Positions 27,478 through 36,041 of a DNA stretch of 64,000 bases are shown piece by piece (within the stretch, counting starts at the first letter, position 1; each line of letters begins with the position of its first letter). This stretch comes from JAEVLT01 sp050496765. GTDB lineage: Bacteria > Bacillota > Bacilli > Bacillales > Cytobacillaceae. Where the stretch lies: positions 62,001 to 126,000 of the forward strand of contig NZ_JBNWEO010000014.1 in assembly GCF_050496765.1 (NCBI RefSeq), written 5' to 3'. The position numbers and the translations under genes were made by a program. The notes beneath the pieces are model-generated. The model searched no databases. It was not told where the DNA came from and saw only the letters and a list, made by a program, of their open reading frames with translations.

Positions 27478-28239
27478 CTACTTCCCTGCAGCCTGTATTT
27501 GTACATTTGAAGCATTAAGCTGTTCACGAATTTTCTGGGCGAAACGCAATGCATGGACTCCGTCGCCATGAATGCAAACAGTGTCGGCCTGAATGGCAAT
27601 GTCTGCCCCCTGCCGCGACCGTACTTTACCTTCTTTTACCATTCGAACAACCTGAGCAATTGCCAATTTGTCATCGGTAATCAGTGCATCCGCTTGCCGT
27701 CTAGGCGTTAGCGACCCATCCGCTTGATACGTCCTGTCAGCAAAAACTTCACTTGCCGTTCGCAGGCCAACCGCCTTCCCCGCTTTTACGAGCTCACTGC
27801 CCGAAAGTCCGAATAAAATCAATTCAGGATCCACTTTATATACTGCTTCGGCAATTGCTTCAGACAGATCCTTATTTTTTGCTGCCATATTATAAAGTGC
27901 GCCATGCGGCTTAACATGCTGCAGTTTCCCACCCGCCGCTTTCACAAAACCGTAAAGCGCGCCAATTTGGTATACAACCATGTCATACGCTTCCTGCGCC
28001 GAAAGATCCATATTTCGGCGGCCGAAACCAGTCATATCCGGCAAGCCAGGATGGGCGCCAATGCCGATTCCCTTTTCCAAAGCCAGTTTCACTGTTTTCC
28101 GCATTGTTGCCGGATCTCCTGCATGAAAACCGCAAGCAATATTTGCTGATGTCACGTAAGCCAATATTGCTTCGTCCGTTCCCATTTTGTAAACACCAAA
28201 ACTTTCTCCCATATCACAGTTCAAATCCACCCGATACAA
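27478..28239 (-). CDS. pxpA: 5-oxoprolinase subunit A (LamB/YcsF family)
   Basis: The 253-residue protein of the LamB/YcsF family is one component of the ATP-dependent PxpABC 5-oxoprolinase, which converts 5-oxoproline to glutamate. Family motifs are VDLNCDMGESFG at the N-terminus, NIACGFHAGDP near residue 35, GAHPGLPD and VKPHGALYN. TTG is the start, 5 nt after AGGGGGGA. It follows pxpC by 48 bp. Confidence 0.93.
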   Translation of the reverse strand: MYRVDLNCDMGESFGVYKMGTDEAILAYVTSANIACGFHAGDPATMRKTVKLALEKGIGIGAHPGLPDMTGFGRRNMDLSAQEAYDMVVYQIGALYGFVKAAGGKLQHVKPHGALYNMAAKNKDLSEAIAEAVYKVDPELILFGLSGSELVKAGKAVGLRTASEVFADRTYQADGSLTPRRQADALITDDKLAIAQVVRMVKEGKVRSRQGADIAIQADTVCIHGDGVHALRFAQKIREQLNASNVQIQAAGK

Positions 28240-28287
28240 GGAAATCCCCCCTAGTTTAATAGTTTTCTTTATTTCTAATCGGAATAG

Positions 28288-29289
28288 CTATCTTTTTAAA
28301 CTTAATCCTTGTTTTAATAAGCGTAATTCCTTTTCTCGCGAACGAAGCAGTTCTTGCGCTTCTTCCAGTTGTATCTTCTGAAAGCGAATTTTTTCCCCCG
28401 GTTTCATTTGTGCCAGAATAGGGAGATCAATTGTGGCGACCTGGGCAATCTTTGGATAACCGCCCGTTGTTTGCCGGTCCGCCATCAATACGATCGGATT
28501 GCCATCTGAGGGGACTTGAATTGTTCCCGCTGTTACTGCTTCCGACACAAGCTCTTTCGTCTCCGTTAATTGAAGCTTGGGACCACTTAATCGATAACCC
28601 ATTCGATCCGATTGAGGCGTTACGAAAAAGTTTTCCTTGAAAAATTGTTCTCTTGTTTGTGGCGTAAACCAATCATATTGACCACCGGGAATAACGCGGA
28701 TTGTCGAGGAGGGGAAATAGTCCGGCAAAATCTCCTTACTGACAGACCAATCGCTTATAGAGAATGAGCTAGATCCCGCTTTTTCCGAAAGCCAGTGCAT
28801 TCTTCGGAGTGCCAGATTTGAAGGCCTCTTTAGCTTTAATACATCACCATTTTTTAAAGCACGACCGCAAAAGCCGCCAATCCCTGCACGAAGATAAGTG
28901 CTTCGACTATTCATCACTTTAGGTACCTTCATTCCACCCGCAGCTGCCAAGTATGACCTGCACCCTGATTGAACAGCACCAAACGTGAGTTGGCTTCCTT
29001 TTTTCACGAATATTGGACGCCACTGAGATATTGCATGTCCATCAATTGCAGGGGATAAATCACCACCGCAAATCGCAATTAATGAGTCTTCCATAAACTG
29101 CAGTATCGGACCTTGCATCGTGATCTCAAGTACAGCCTCCCCCTCCTCGTTGCCTACCAATAGATTGGCAACACGGAAAGCGAACGCATCCATTGCACCG
29201 CCAACAATCACCCCGTATTTTTGCATTCCATATCTGCCTAAATCTTGGACAGTCGTAAGCAATCCAGAACGAACAACTTTAATGCTCAT
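28288..29289 (-). CDS. pxpC: 5-oxoprolinase subunit C (KipA-like, biotin-dependent carboxyltransferase fold)
   Basis: The 333-residue protein is the PxpC/KipA subunit, homologous to the C-terminal half of urea amidolyase-type allophanate hydrolase components. It begins MSIKVVRSGLLTTVQDLGR, with YGVIVGGAMD, LEITMQGP and the C-terminal ADRQTTGGYPKIA typical of the family. The ATG at 29289 overlaps the pxpB stop as ATGA, which fixes the start and implies coupled translation with subunit B, its partner. Confidence 0.93.
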   Translation of the reverse strand: MSIKVVRSGLLTTVQDLGRYGMQKYGVIVGGAMDAFAFRVANLLVGNEEGEAVLEITMQGPILQFMEDSLIAICGGDLSPAIDGHAISQWRPIFVKKGSQLTFGAVQSGCRSYLAAAGGMKVPKVMNSRSTYLRAGIGGFCGRALKNGDVLKLKRPSNLALRRMHWLSEKAGSSSFSISDWSVSKEILPDYFPSSTIRVIPGGQYDWFTPQTREQFFKENFFVTPQSDRMGYRLSGPKLQLTETKELVSEAVTAGTIQVPSDGNPIVLMADRQTTGGYPKIAQVATIDLPILAQMKPGEKIRFQKIQLEEAQELLRSREKELRLLKQGLSLKR

Positions 29290-29969
29290 TGCCGCACACG
29301 CTCCTTCCACTGTTCGAATTCACGCCTTGAAATGGGATGAAAACGAACGATGTCGCCAGCTTGGAGTAAACTTGGCACACGATCATTTGGGCGAAAAAGC
29401 GCCTCTGGTGTTTTTCCGATCAACTGCCAGCCCCCAGGAGTTTCAATCGGGTAAACGCCTGTTTGCATCCCGGCAATGCCGACTGAGCCAGCAGGAATTT
29501 TTAAACGCGGGGAAGGCCTGCGCGGAGCCTGAATGCGCTCGGACATGCCGCCAAGATACGGAAATCCGGGGGCAAAACCAATCATATAGACTAAATAAGC
29601 CGTTTCCGTATGAATTTTTACGACTTCATCTTCTGTAAGGCCGTTATGTTTTGCAACATATTCAAGGTCAGGTCCAAATTCCTCTCCGTAGCAAACCGGA
29701 ATTTCGACTGTTCTTGGCGATTCAGAAGGAATACCTTCCAATCCCGCCGCAATTCTCTCGATTTCGGAACATACCTCCTTGAAGGACCGCTTTAATGGAT
29801 TATAATAAATGGTGACAGTGGAAAAAGCAGGAACAAATTCCACCATTCCCGGAAATGAATAATCTTGCAAAAAAGTCGCGAGCATCCTTACCTTCCGGTG
29901 CGCCGCTGAAGTAATATGGGTGTCGAACTGAATCAACAATGCCGAATCACCCAACGGAACCATTTTCAT
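29286..29969 (-). CDS. pxpB: 5-oxoprolinase subunit B (KipI-like)
   Basis: The 227-residue protein is the PxpB/KipI subunit. It starts MKMVPLGDSALLIQF and has the conserved YMIGFAPGFPYLGG and PAGSVGIAGMQTGVYPIETPGGW segments. With PxpC it makes the catalytic B-C complex. KipI in B. subtilis also inhibits the sporulation kinase KinA, so a second role is conceivable. The ATG at 29969 is 11 nt after AAAGGAGG. It is the first gene of the operon. Confidence 0.93.
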   Translation of the reverse strand: MKMVPLGDSALLIQFDTHITSAAHRKVRMLATFLQDYSFPGMVEFVPAFSTVTIYYNPLKRSFKEVCSEIERIAAGLEGIPSESPRTVEIPVCYGEEFGPDLEYVAKHNGLTEDEVVKIHTETAYLVYMIGFAPGFPYLGGMSERIQAPRRPSPRLKIPAGSVGIAGMQTGVYPIETPGGWQLIGKTPEALFRPNDRVPSLLQAGDIVRFHPISRREFEQWKERVRQ

Positions 29970-30118
29970 ATAGCCTGAAGCCTCCTTTCCCTTATGTACC
30001 ATACTTCAAATGAGATCAGGCTTCTGCATGACAAACTTTCAAGCCAACGCCAAAATCCTATTTTTTCGACAAATTTTCCAACTGTACGCTATATTTCGAT
30101 AATTTTAATTTTAAATAA

Positions 30119-30147
30119 ATCATACATTTTAACGAATAAAAATGCAA
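30119..30147 (-). promoter_or_regulatory. Promoter of the pyroglutamate operon
   Basis: On the minus strand TTGCAT (30142-30147), 17 bp, TATGAT (30119-30124) lie about 150 bp before pxpB. No operator could be recognised. The remainder of the gap 29970-30267 holds only this promoter and the terminator at 30194. Confidence 0.6.
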
Positions 30148-30193
30148 TCCTATTTTTTTAAAAAACACATAGTAAAATCTGTATCTAAAAAAT

Positions 30194-30215
30194 CCCCGCA
30201 GCCATTCCTGCAGGG
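30194..30215 (-). terminator. Intrinsic terminator of the hydroxyacid dehydrogenase / isomerase pair
   Basis: CCCCGCAG (30194-30201) pairs with CTGCAGGG (30208-30215, one mismatch). On the minus strand it is followed by ATTTTTT. Confidence 0.75.
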
Positions 30216-30267
30216 TATAAAAAAAATCAATAGACTTGTTATTACCAGACTTCTAAACTAATGGATT

Positions 30268-31158
30268 CTACTTTCTCTTGACGATTACTTCGCATTCCTC
30301 TTCTAAGGGCTGAATCACGGCTGACATATCGAATTCGTTTAATCCTATATCTGCAGTATGCTGAAATGCCTGTTCTGCCGTTTGTCCGGTAAATTGTTTC
30401 AGCCCGGCTTCTTGTAAAAGCTGATTCGCCAACCGGACATCTTTAAGAACATACTTGACTGCACCGCCGGGCGTGAAATTACGATCAAGCACATAATGCT
30501 CCATATGCCGCCGCAATATCCGGCTATCTCCATAACTGACTTTTAAAATAGAAAAAAGCTGCTCAGAATCAAGGCCAAAAGCGGCACCAGCTACTATTGC
30601 TTCCGAAGCTGCAAGCGAATGGACGGCAACGAGGTATTGGTTGATCAGCTTAGCAATGCTGCCAGAACCAGACGGGCCAAGAAATTCAATCGTCTCTCCG
30701 AAAACTTCAAGAATCGGCAAAACGTTTTCAAACGCCTGCTTATCACCGCCGGCCATAATCGTTAATGTCCCATTTTCGGCTCCTTCAGGCCCTCCACTTA
30801 TCGGTGAATCGAGAAAATGAATGCCCTTTTCAGAAGCTTGCCGAAAAACCTCTTTGCTTGTTTCCGGCCCAACCGTTGTCAGATCAACACAAATGGTTCC
30901 AGGAGGCGCATAGTTGATGACTCCTTCCTTTCCAAGATAAACCTCCAAAACATCCGCTGGCATTGACAAACAGGTGCAAATCATGCCGCATGCTGCAGCA
31001 AGGGCCTCAATTGATTCCACATGCAAAGCCCCTTGGCTTGCCAATTCTTTTGCTTTTTCTTTTGTCCGATTAAATACATGTACTTGATACCCGTGTGACA
31101 GCAGCCTTTTTACCATTCGAGAACCCATCACGCCGGTTCCGATAAAACCAATGTTCAC
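30268..31158 (-). CDS. NAD(P)-dependent beta-hydroxyacid dehydrogenase (tartronate semialdehyde reductase-like)
   Basis: This 296-residue two-domain enzyme has the Rossmann motif NIGFIGTGVMGSRM at the N-terminus, the substrate-binding FLDSPISGGPEGAENGTL near residue 120, and GSGSIAKLINQY with the catalytic lysine near residue 170. The family includes tartronate semialdehyde reductase (GarR/GlxR) and 3-hydroxyisobutyrate dehydrogenase. The GTG at 31158 follows the upstream stop by one base and has GGAAGGTGG at good spacing; a GTG 12 bp upstream is too close to the RBS. Coupling to a hydroxypyruvate isomerase-like gene favours the tartronate semialdehyde role. Confidence 0.85.
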   Translation of the reverse strand: MNIGFIGTGVMGSRMVKRLLSHGYQVHVFNRTKEKAKELASQGALHVESIEALAAACGMICTCLSMPADVLEVYLGKEGVINYAPPGTICVDLTTVGPETSKEVFRQASEKGIHFLDSPISGGPEGAENGTLTIMAGGDKQAFENVLPILEVFGETIEFLGPSGSGSIAKLINQYLVAVHSLAASEAIVAGAAFGLDSEQLFSILKVSYGDSRILRRHMEHYVLDRNFTPGGAVKYVLKDVRLANQLLQEAGLKQFTGQTAEQAFQHTADIGLNEFDMSAVIQPLEEECEVIVKRK

Positions 31159-31159
31159 G

Positions 31160-31936
31160 TTACATCCCACCTTCCTTTTTCAGCCAAGCAAAGCTGTCTG
31201 AACTTTTTTCTAACGGTATATACTCCAGTCCAACATATCCACTGTATGAATTGCTCAAATACTGAAAAATCGTCCGGTAATCGATTTTTCCAGTTCCCGG
31301 TTCGTGCCTCCCCGGAAAATCGGCTATTTGGACATGGCCGACATCACCCGCAAATTGCTTGTACAACTCCAGCGAATTTCCGTATATCCTTTCTATATGG
31401 TAAAAATCAAATTGCAGCCGTACATTTGACAAGTTCACTTTTGCTAAAATCTCTTTTGCCTGGTGAAGATTATGTAAAAAATACCCTGGCATATCGTACT
31501 GGTTGATCGGCTCGATTAAAAGTGTTAAGTCATGCTTCGCCATCTCCGCCCCTGCATAGGAGAGGTTCTCCAAATAAACCTTTTCTGCAGCTCCTCTCTC
31601 TGCTTCGGAAACAATTCCTGCCATACAATGCACCTTGGAAACATGTAAAGCCTTTGCATACTCGATACCCGTTTGAATCGATTGTTTAAATTCTTCCGTT
31701 CGATCCGAAATTGCCGCCAGCCCCCGATCTCCCTTTTCCCAGGCACCCGAAGGCAAATTCAGTAACACCATTGATAAGTCGTTAAGCTCAAGTTCGTGGC
31801 GAATCTCATCTATTGAAAAATCATACGGAAACTGACACTCAACAAACGAAAAACCACATTCCCGTGCTTTCTTAAACCGTTTCAAAAAAGGAAACTCTGT
31901 AAAAATTGTCGATAGATTCACAGCAAATCGATTCAT
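31160..31936 (-). CDS. Hydroxypyruvate isomerase-like TIM-barrel protein
   Basis: The 258-residue xylose isomerase-like TIM barrel begins MNRFAVNLSTIFTEFPFLKR. Metal-binding glutamates appear in LLIEPINQYDMPGYF and VGLEYIPLE, with the conserved RLQFDFYHIERIYG and HVQIADFPGRHEPGTG segments typical of Hyi. It would interconvert hydroxypyruvate and tartronate semialdehyde, the substrate of the next gene. GGAGG lies 5 nt before ATG. No glyoxylate carboligase is adjacent, so the physiological input is unclear. Confidence 0.83.
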   Translation of the reverse strand: MNRFAVNLSTIFTEFPFLKRFKKARECGFSFVECQFPYDFSIDEIRHELELNDLSMVLLNLPSGAWEKGDRGLAAISDRTEEFKQSIQTGIEYAKALHVSKVHCMAGIVSEAERGAAEKVYLENLSYAGAEMAKHDLTLLIEPINQYDMPGYFLHNLHQAKEILAKVNLSNVRLQFDFYHIERIYGNSLELYKQFAGDVGHVQIADFPGRHEPGTGKIDYRTIFQYLSNSYSGYVGLEYIPLEKSSDSFAWLKKEGGM

Positions 31937-32099
31937 CCCAACCTCCAAATAATAAAAATTTTCAGAAAAACAATAATAAAAAATTCGACCTACACATCGT
32001 CATTTCCTCTTTAAACGACAAACTTTCTCGTCGACATGACTTATAACAAAAGCGCCTTTGGCAACTAGGGCACAAATCTGTAAGTTCCTAAAATACAAA

Positions 32100-32130
32100 A
32101 ACATCCTGGCGCACAGGTCTCCAGGATGTT
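32100..32130 (-). terminator. Intrinsic terminator of the sucrose operon
   Basis: AACATCCTGG (32100-32109) pairs perfectly with CCAGGATGTT (32121-32130). On the minus strand it is followed by TTTG. Confidence 0.8.
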
Positions 32131-32142
32131 GTAAGTATTCGA

Positions 32143-33612
32143 TTACACAGTATACTCCACAATCTTGCCGCTTTCATCAATATACTCAATTACAGATTTA
32201 TTTGTTTTCAAGTCGATCAACAATGTACATTGCTGATCATCTTTTTTCCAGGATAGACGGATTTCATCTTGAGCTGAGTCCAATACGCTAAACTCGCCAT
32301 TAAATGCCGGATACTCATTTCGAAAACGGATCAAGTTTAACAGTCTTTGAACAACGTCTTTTTCAAGCGATTGCTCAATTTCGGGAAGTGTATAATTGTG
32401 TCGGTTGATTTCGCGGCCTTCTCCCATTTCTTTCACTCGTTCAAAATCATTTTCGCCGGCAAGCAGCCCAACATAATACACTTGAGGCACGCCAGGGGCA
32501 AAGAATTGAATCGCCCGTGCTGCCAAATAGGCATCATCATCACGATTTAACATGGAATAATACGTACCGCGAATTTGATGCACGTCAAAACCGTCTTCAG
32601 CCTTGTGCTCGTCAGATAAAATCAGGCTTAAGTTTGACCCTCTTTCGACACAGACGTCGACCAATTGCCTTGCCTCTTTTGTATCAATCAAATCATCCAA
32701 ATCTGGCTTTACCGGAACGCCATCATGGCAGTCAAGCATTGTAAATTGTTTGTGCGGGCGGGTTTTCAAGTATTGAAGCAGTTCAGCGCTTCGTTTATTT
32801 ACAATCGTATCAAGGATCCGGTATGGCAAAATAAAGTCGTATATCCAACAGCCGTGCTCTGCCAGCTTGTATTGCGTCGTATAATGGGCATGTACTTCAG
32901 GGAGAAGTTCAATATCCAATGATTTGGCTAAATCCATGATCCAGTCAAGAAACTGATAAATTTCCGGTTCGACGAAAAAACAGCTTGTCCCAAGCTTTTT
33001 AATGACATAGCCAACGGCATCCAGGCGAACAATTTTCACATTTTGCTTTTTAAAGTTTGTGAAAAACTCTGTTAAGAGTTGCTTAACCTTTTCGGAGTGG
33101 ATATCAAGATCAATTTGCTCAGAAGGATCGGTTTTGCCAAACGTTGTCCAAACCTTCTCTTCCTCACCCGTTTCTTCAATTGTAAACGTCGAATATGGCC
33201 GCGGTCGGCGCAAAAACATTTTATCAATGTCTTCCTGAACAGGCTTGCCATCTTCCCATAGTTTCTCTACCGTAATAAATAAATCTGCATATTCCGATTT
33301 CCGGCCATTTTTCAAAAAATCCTGAAAATATTCCGATTGACGAGAAATATGATTGACCATTAAATCGACCAATACATCGAATTTTTCACCGATTGTCCGA
33401 ATGTCAGCCCATGTACCAAAACTTGGTTCAATTTCCAAATAGGTTAATGGCGCAAAGCCTCGATCCCCTGAAGACGGGAATGGTGGCAAAATGTGGACTC
33501 CCCCCTTAAAAATATCCGCAAAATGGTTATTCAAAACTTGATTGAGTGTTTTTAAATCCCCACCAAGAGAGTCCGGATATGTTATAAGCTGTACCTGATT
33601 TTTTACCGGCAT
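32143..33612 (-). CDS. gtfA: Sucrose phosphorylase (GH13 subfamily 18)
   Basis: This 489-residue cytosolic enzyme converts sucrose and phosphate to glucose-1-phosphate and fructose. The catalytic residues are visible: nucleophile D198 in VRLDAVGY, acid/base E239 in LLPEVHAHY and stabiliser D297 in MLDCHDGVP. The N-terminus has LITYPDSLGGDL and VHILPPFPSSGDRGFAP, typical of the subfamily. The ATG at 33612 follows AGGAGGT and lies 4 bp after the kinase stop, so translation is coupled. Closely related enzymes use sucrose 6'-phosphate or glucosylglycerate; with a fructokinase in the operon, sucrose or its phosphate is likely. Confidence 0.9.
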   Translation of the reverse strand: MPVKNQVQLITYPDSLGGDLKTLNQVLNNHFADIFKGGVHILPPFPSSGDRGFAPLTYLEIEPSFGTWADIRTIGEKFDVLVDLMVNHISRQSEYFQDFLKNGRKSEYADLFITVEKLWEDGKPVQEDIDKMFLRRPRPYSTFTIEETGEEEKVWTTFGKTDPSEQIDLDIHSEKVKQLLTEFFTNFKKQNVKIVRLDAVGYVIKKLGTSCFFVEPEIYQFLDWIMDLAKSLDIELLPEVHAHYTTQYKLAEHGCWIYDFILPYRILDTIVNKRSAELLQYLKTRPHKQFTMLDCHDGVPVKPDLDDLIDTKEARQLVDVCVERGSNLSLILSDEHKAEDGFDVHQIRGTYYSMLNRDDDAYLAARAIQFFAPGVPQVYYVGLLAGENDFERVKEMGEGREINRHNYTLPEIEQSLEKDVVQRLLNLIRFRNEYPAFNGEFSVLDSAQDEIRLSWKKDDQQCTLLIDLKTNKSVIEYIDESGKIVEYTV

Positions 33613-33616
33613 GTTC

Positions 33617-34582
33617 TTAAACCTCCTGCAATTCATATTGCTGTTTAATTTCTTCAAGAGTTGGCAATTCAACAACCGCACCCGTATATTTTAATTTATA
33701 AGCACTGACGGCAAAGCCAAGCTTTAGGGCATGGCGAATCGTATGTCCTTTCACAATTGCCGCATAAAAGCCGGACCAGAAGGCATCGCCAGCACCAGTC
33801 GTATCGACCACTTCTGTTGCCAGTGTCTCAAATGAAGCCGTTTCTTTTCCATTGGAAACAATGGCCCCATCTTTGCCCAATGTCATAATGACAAGTTTCG
33901 CCCCAAGTTTTAAAAACTTCTCAACCTGATTTTCCGGTGTATCTTTGCCAAACAATCGTTCCGCATCATCTTCAGATGGTTTCACAATATCCACCTTACG
34001 AACAATCGATTTCACATACTCTACGCCATCCTCGCCTTTTTGCCAAATCATCGGATGGTAATTCGGGTCAAAAGCAATGAAGATACCATTTTTTTCAGCC
34101 TCAGCCATTACCCGTTCGATTGTCTGACGAACCGGCTGCATGGAAATCGGCCAGCAGGAAAAATGGACAATTTTTGAGTTTAGCAACGCCTCTTCGAGTT
34201 TCGGTGTGTAATCCAAATGGTAATCGGCACCGCGATAAAAGATTGGAATCGGGGTTGATCTACTTTTGGTCACTACAACCATGCTCGTTGAAGCCTCTGC
34301 TTGCTGAACGCAGCTTGTGTCCATGCCGGCATTTTTCAAATGATTTGTTAAAAATGTTCCAAATCCATCCTTGCCGACAGCTGATGCCACAAGGGAACGG
34401 ATCCCTAATTTTTTTGTGTTCATGGCAATATTCGAAGGTGAACCCCCGAAAAATTTTTGGTACGTGCTGCTTTCAAAATTCACATCATAATCGGAAGAGA
34501 TCATGTCAATCAGCAATTCCCCTACTGTGAGAAGATCATTTTTTTTGGTTGGAAAGTTGATTTTTTCATCTAACGCAAACAT
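33617..34582 (-). CDS. PfkB-family carbohydrate kinase, probable fructokinase
   Basis: This 321-residue ribokinase-fold kinase has an N-terminal signature KFFGGSPSNIAMN and the ATP-binding catalytic motif VVDTTGAGDAFWSGF near residue 265. It should phosphorylate the fructose released by sucrose phosphorylase. Some features (SSDYDVNFESS) also resemble IolC-type 5-dehydro-2-deoxygluconokinases, so the substrate is inferred from context. The ATG at 34582 has GGGAGTG upstream. Confidence 0.85.
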   Translation of the reverse strand: MFALDEKINFPTKKNDLLTVGELLIDMISSDYDVNFESSTYQKFFGGSPSNIAMNTKKLGIRSLVASAVGKDGFGTFLTNHLKNAGMDTSCVQQAEASTSMVVVTKSRSTPIPIFYRGADYHLDYTPKLEEALLNSKIVHFSCWPISMQPVRQTIERVMAEAEKNGIFIAFDPNYHPMIWQKGEDGVEYVKSIVRKVDIVKPSEDDAERLFGKDTPENQVEKFLKLGAKLVIMTLGKDGAIVSNGKETASFETLATEVVDTTGAGDAFWSGFYAAIVKGHTIRHALKLGFAVSAYKLKYTGAVVELPTLEEIKQQYELQEV

Positions 34583-34633
34583 TATGCCACTCCCATTTCC
34601 GGGCATGATACCCGACCTTTCTCTGTTAAAAAA

Positions 34634-34855
34634 TTACTTTACCGCAGAAATCTCCCATTCTCGTTGAATCGAAAGTTCCGCTGCCAGCTTTTTCAAGTCT
34701 TCAAGCGGAAGTCCGCGTTTTTGCGCAGATTTTTCGATCAATTCGATCTCAACATTCATGGCTTTCGATAAAATCTCTTGCTCTATATTTCGATTGATAT
34801 AGTAATAGAATTGTACCAGTACTTCTGAAGGCAATTGCTCATACAAGCTGCACAA
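34634..34855 (-). CDS. Small helical protein at the head of the sucrose operon
   Basis: The 73-residue charged, helix-rich protein (LPSEVLVQFYYYINRNIEQ, LPLEDLKKLAAELSIQREW) has no recognised family and no membrane segment. The TTG at 34855 lies 8 nt behind AAGGAG; an in-frame GTG nine bases earlier would overlap the RBS. It is the first gene after the operon promoter and lies 51 bp before the kinase, so it is co-regulated with sucrose use. Its role is unknown. Confidence 0.6.
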   Translation of the reverse strand: MCSLYEQLPSEVLVQFYYYINRNIEQEILSKAMNVEIELIEKSAQKRGLPLEDLKKLAAELSIQREWEISAVK

Positions 34856-34906
34856 AATGGACACTCCTTAGGTAAATAACTTAGTCGTTTAAATGCGATC
34901 CATCTA

Positions 34907-34920
34907 CGTAAACGCTTACG
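34907..34920 (-). promoter_or_regulatory. cre site of the sucrose operon
   Basis: The minus strand reads CGTAAGCGTTTACG, matching the CcpA consensus TGTAAGCGTTTACA except at the two end positions. It lies just downstream of the predicted transcription start, where CcpA binding acts as a roadblock. Confidence 0.7.
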
Positions 34921-34928
34921 ATGCCTTT

Positions 34929-34967
34929 ATCATATGTCAACCGCTTTCATATGTCAATCGGTTGACA
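34929..34967 (-). promoter_or_regulatory. Promoter with two LacI-type operators
   Basis: On the minus strand TTGACA (34952-34957), exactly 17 bp, TATGAT (34929-34934) form a strong sigma-A promoter. The palindrome TGTCAATCGGTTGACA (34952-34967) covers the -35. A second, weaker copy (TGTCAACCGCTTTCA, 34935-34949) fills the spacer between CATATG boxes. The LacI-family gene ends 7 bp away. Confidence 0.75.
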
Positions 34968-34974
34968 CAAAAAA

Positions 34975-35958
34975 TTACACTGTGGTTCCTTTTTTTATGG
35001 AAACTGGAATGGTTTCTTCGTATTGACGCTCAAACTGTTTGCCTTCAATTAAATCAATTAGCATGGAGACAGATTTTTCCGCAATTTGTTTGATCGGCTG
35101 CCGGATTGTTGTCAAATGCGGCAAGCAAATTTGGACGGTTTCCGTGCCATCATAACCAATTACCTTCAAATCATCCGGTATTTTCCTTCCAATTCCGTAA
35201 GCTTCAGCCAAAATGGATGCAGCGATTAAATCATCACTTGCAAAAATCCCATCAATATCCTGATGCTCATCAAAAATTTTATGAATCATCCGAATTGTGG
35301 AGGGTTGTTGAAAATTGACCGGCAGTTCATAAATGACCGGTTCGATTCCATGGTTTTTCATGACATCCTTAAATGCATTCGTCCGCTGATTGGCAGGCGT
35401 TTTCAATTGCTGTGGACCGCAAATATGGATAATTTTCTTGCAACCGCTTTCCAATAAAAGCTCAGCGGCTATCTTTCCGCCTTGATAATTATCAGAGGAA
35501 ACGACCGGAATCGAATCTGATAGATACCGATCAATAGCAACGACCGGAAAGCGGATTTTCTCATAATTCAACGTTCCTTGGTTATGAGTACCAACAATGA
35601 TTCCATCTACTTGATTTCTTTGCAACATTTCCAAATATTCGCTTTCCTTTTCTTGGTCATTCAAACTATTGCAAAGTAAAACCTTGTACCCTCGCGTTGA
35701 GCAAATTCGTTCGATGTTTAAAATTAATTCGCCGAAAAAAGGGTGGCTGGTGGTTGGAAAAATAAGTCCAATGAACTTCGTACTTTTTCTAAACAAAGAA
35801 CGCGCGACATCATTTGGGAAATAATGGAGCTCCTCCATTGCCTGGTACACTTTATTCCTTGTTTCCTCACTAATATATCCGCGATTGTTAAGAACCCTCG
35901 ACACAGTTGTTGCTGACACCCCCGCAAGCGTGGCAACGTCCTTTATATTTGGTTTCAT
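34975..35958 (-). CDS. LacI-family transcriptional regulator of the sucrose operon
   Basis: This 327-residue repressor has a helix-turn-helix NIKDVATLAGVSATTVSRVLNN at the N-terminus, the hinge helix NDVARSLFRKST near residue 55, and a periplasmic-binding-like effector domain (LIFPTTSHPFFGEL; GIFASDDLIAA). It lies directly upstream of, and in the same direction as, the operon it presumably represses. The ATG at 35958 is chosen to match family length; the site GGGG is modest. Confidence 0.87.
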   Translation of the reverse strand: MKPNIKDVATLAGVSATTVSRVLNNRGYISEETRNKVYQAMEELHYFPNDVARSLFRKSTKFIGLIFPTTSHPFFGELILNIERICSTRGYKVLLCNSLNDQEKESEYLEMLQRNQVDGIIVGTHNQGTLNYEKIRFPVVAIDRYLSDSIPVVSSDNYQGGKIAAELLLESGCKKIIHICGPQQLKTPANQRTNAFKDVMKNHGIEPVIYELPVNFQQPSTIRMIHKIFDEHQDIDGIFASDDLIAASILAEAYGIGRKIPDDLKVIGYDGTETVQICLPHLTTIRQPIKQIAEKSVSMLIDLIEGKQFERQYEETIPVSIKKGTTV

Positions 35959-36041
35959 CCCTTTTACCCCACAATCCATTTCTCCAAAGTAAACTTTTTT
36001 CGATTCCTATCTTAACTAAAAAGCGGAATGATTCAATTCGA

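Noticed and set aside
29120..29638. 172-residue plus-strand frame opposite pxpC/pxpB
   Set aside because: It overlaps two well-defined, translationally coupled subunit genes on the other strand.
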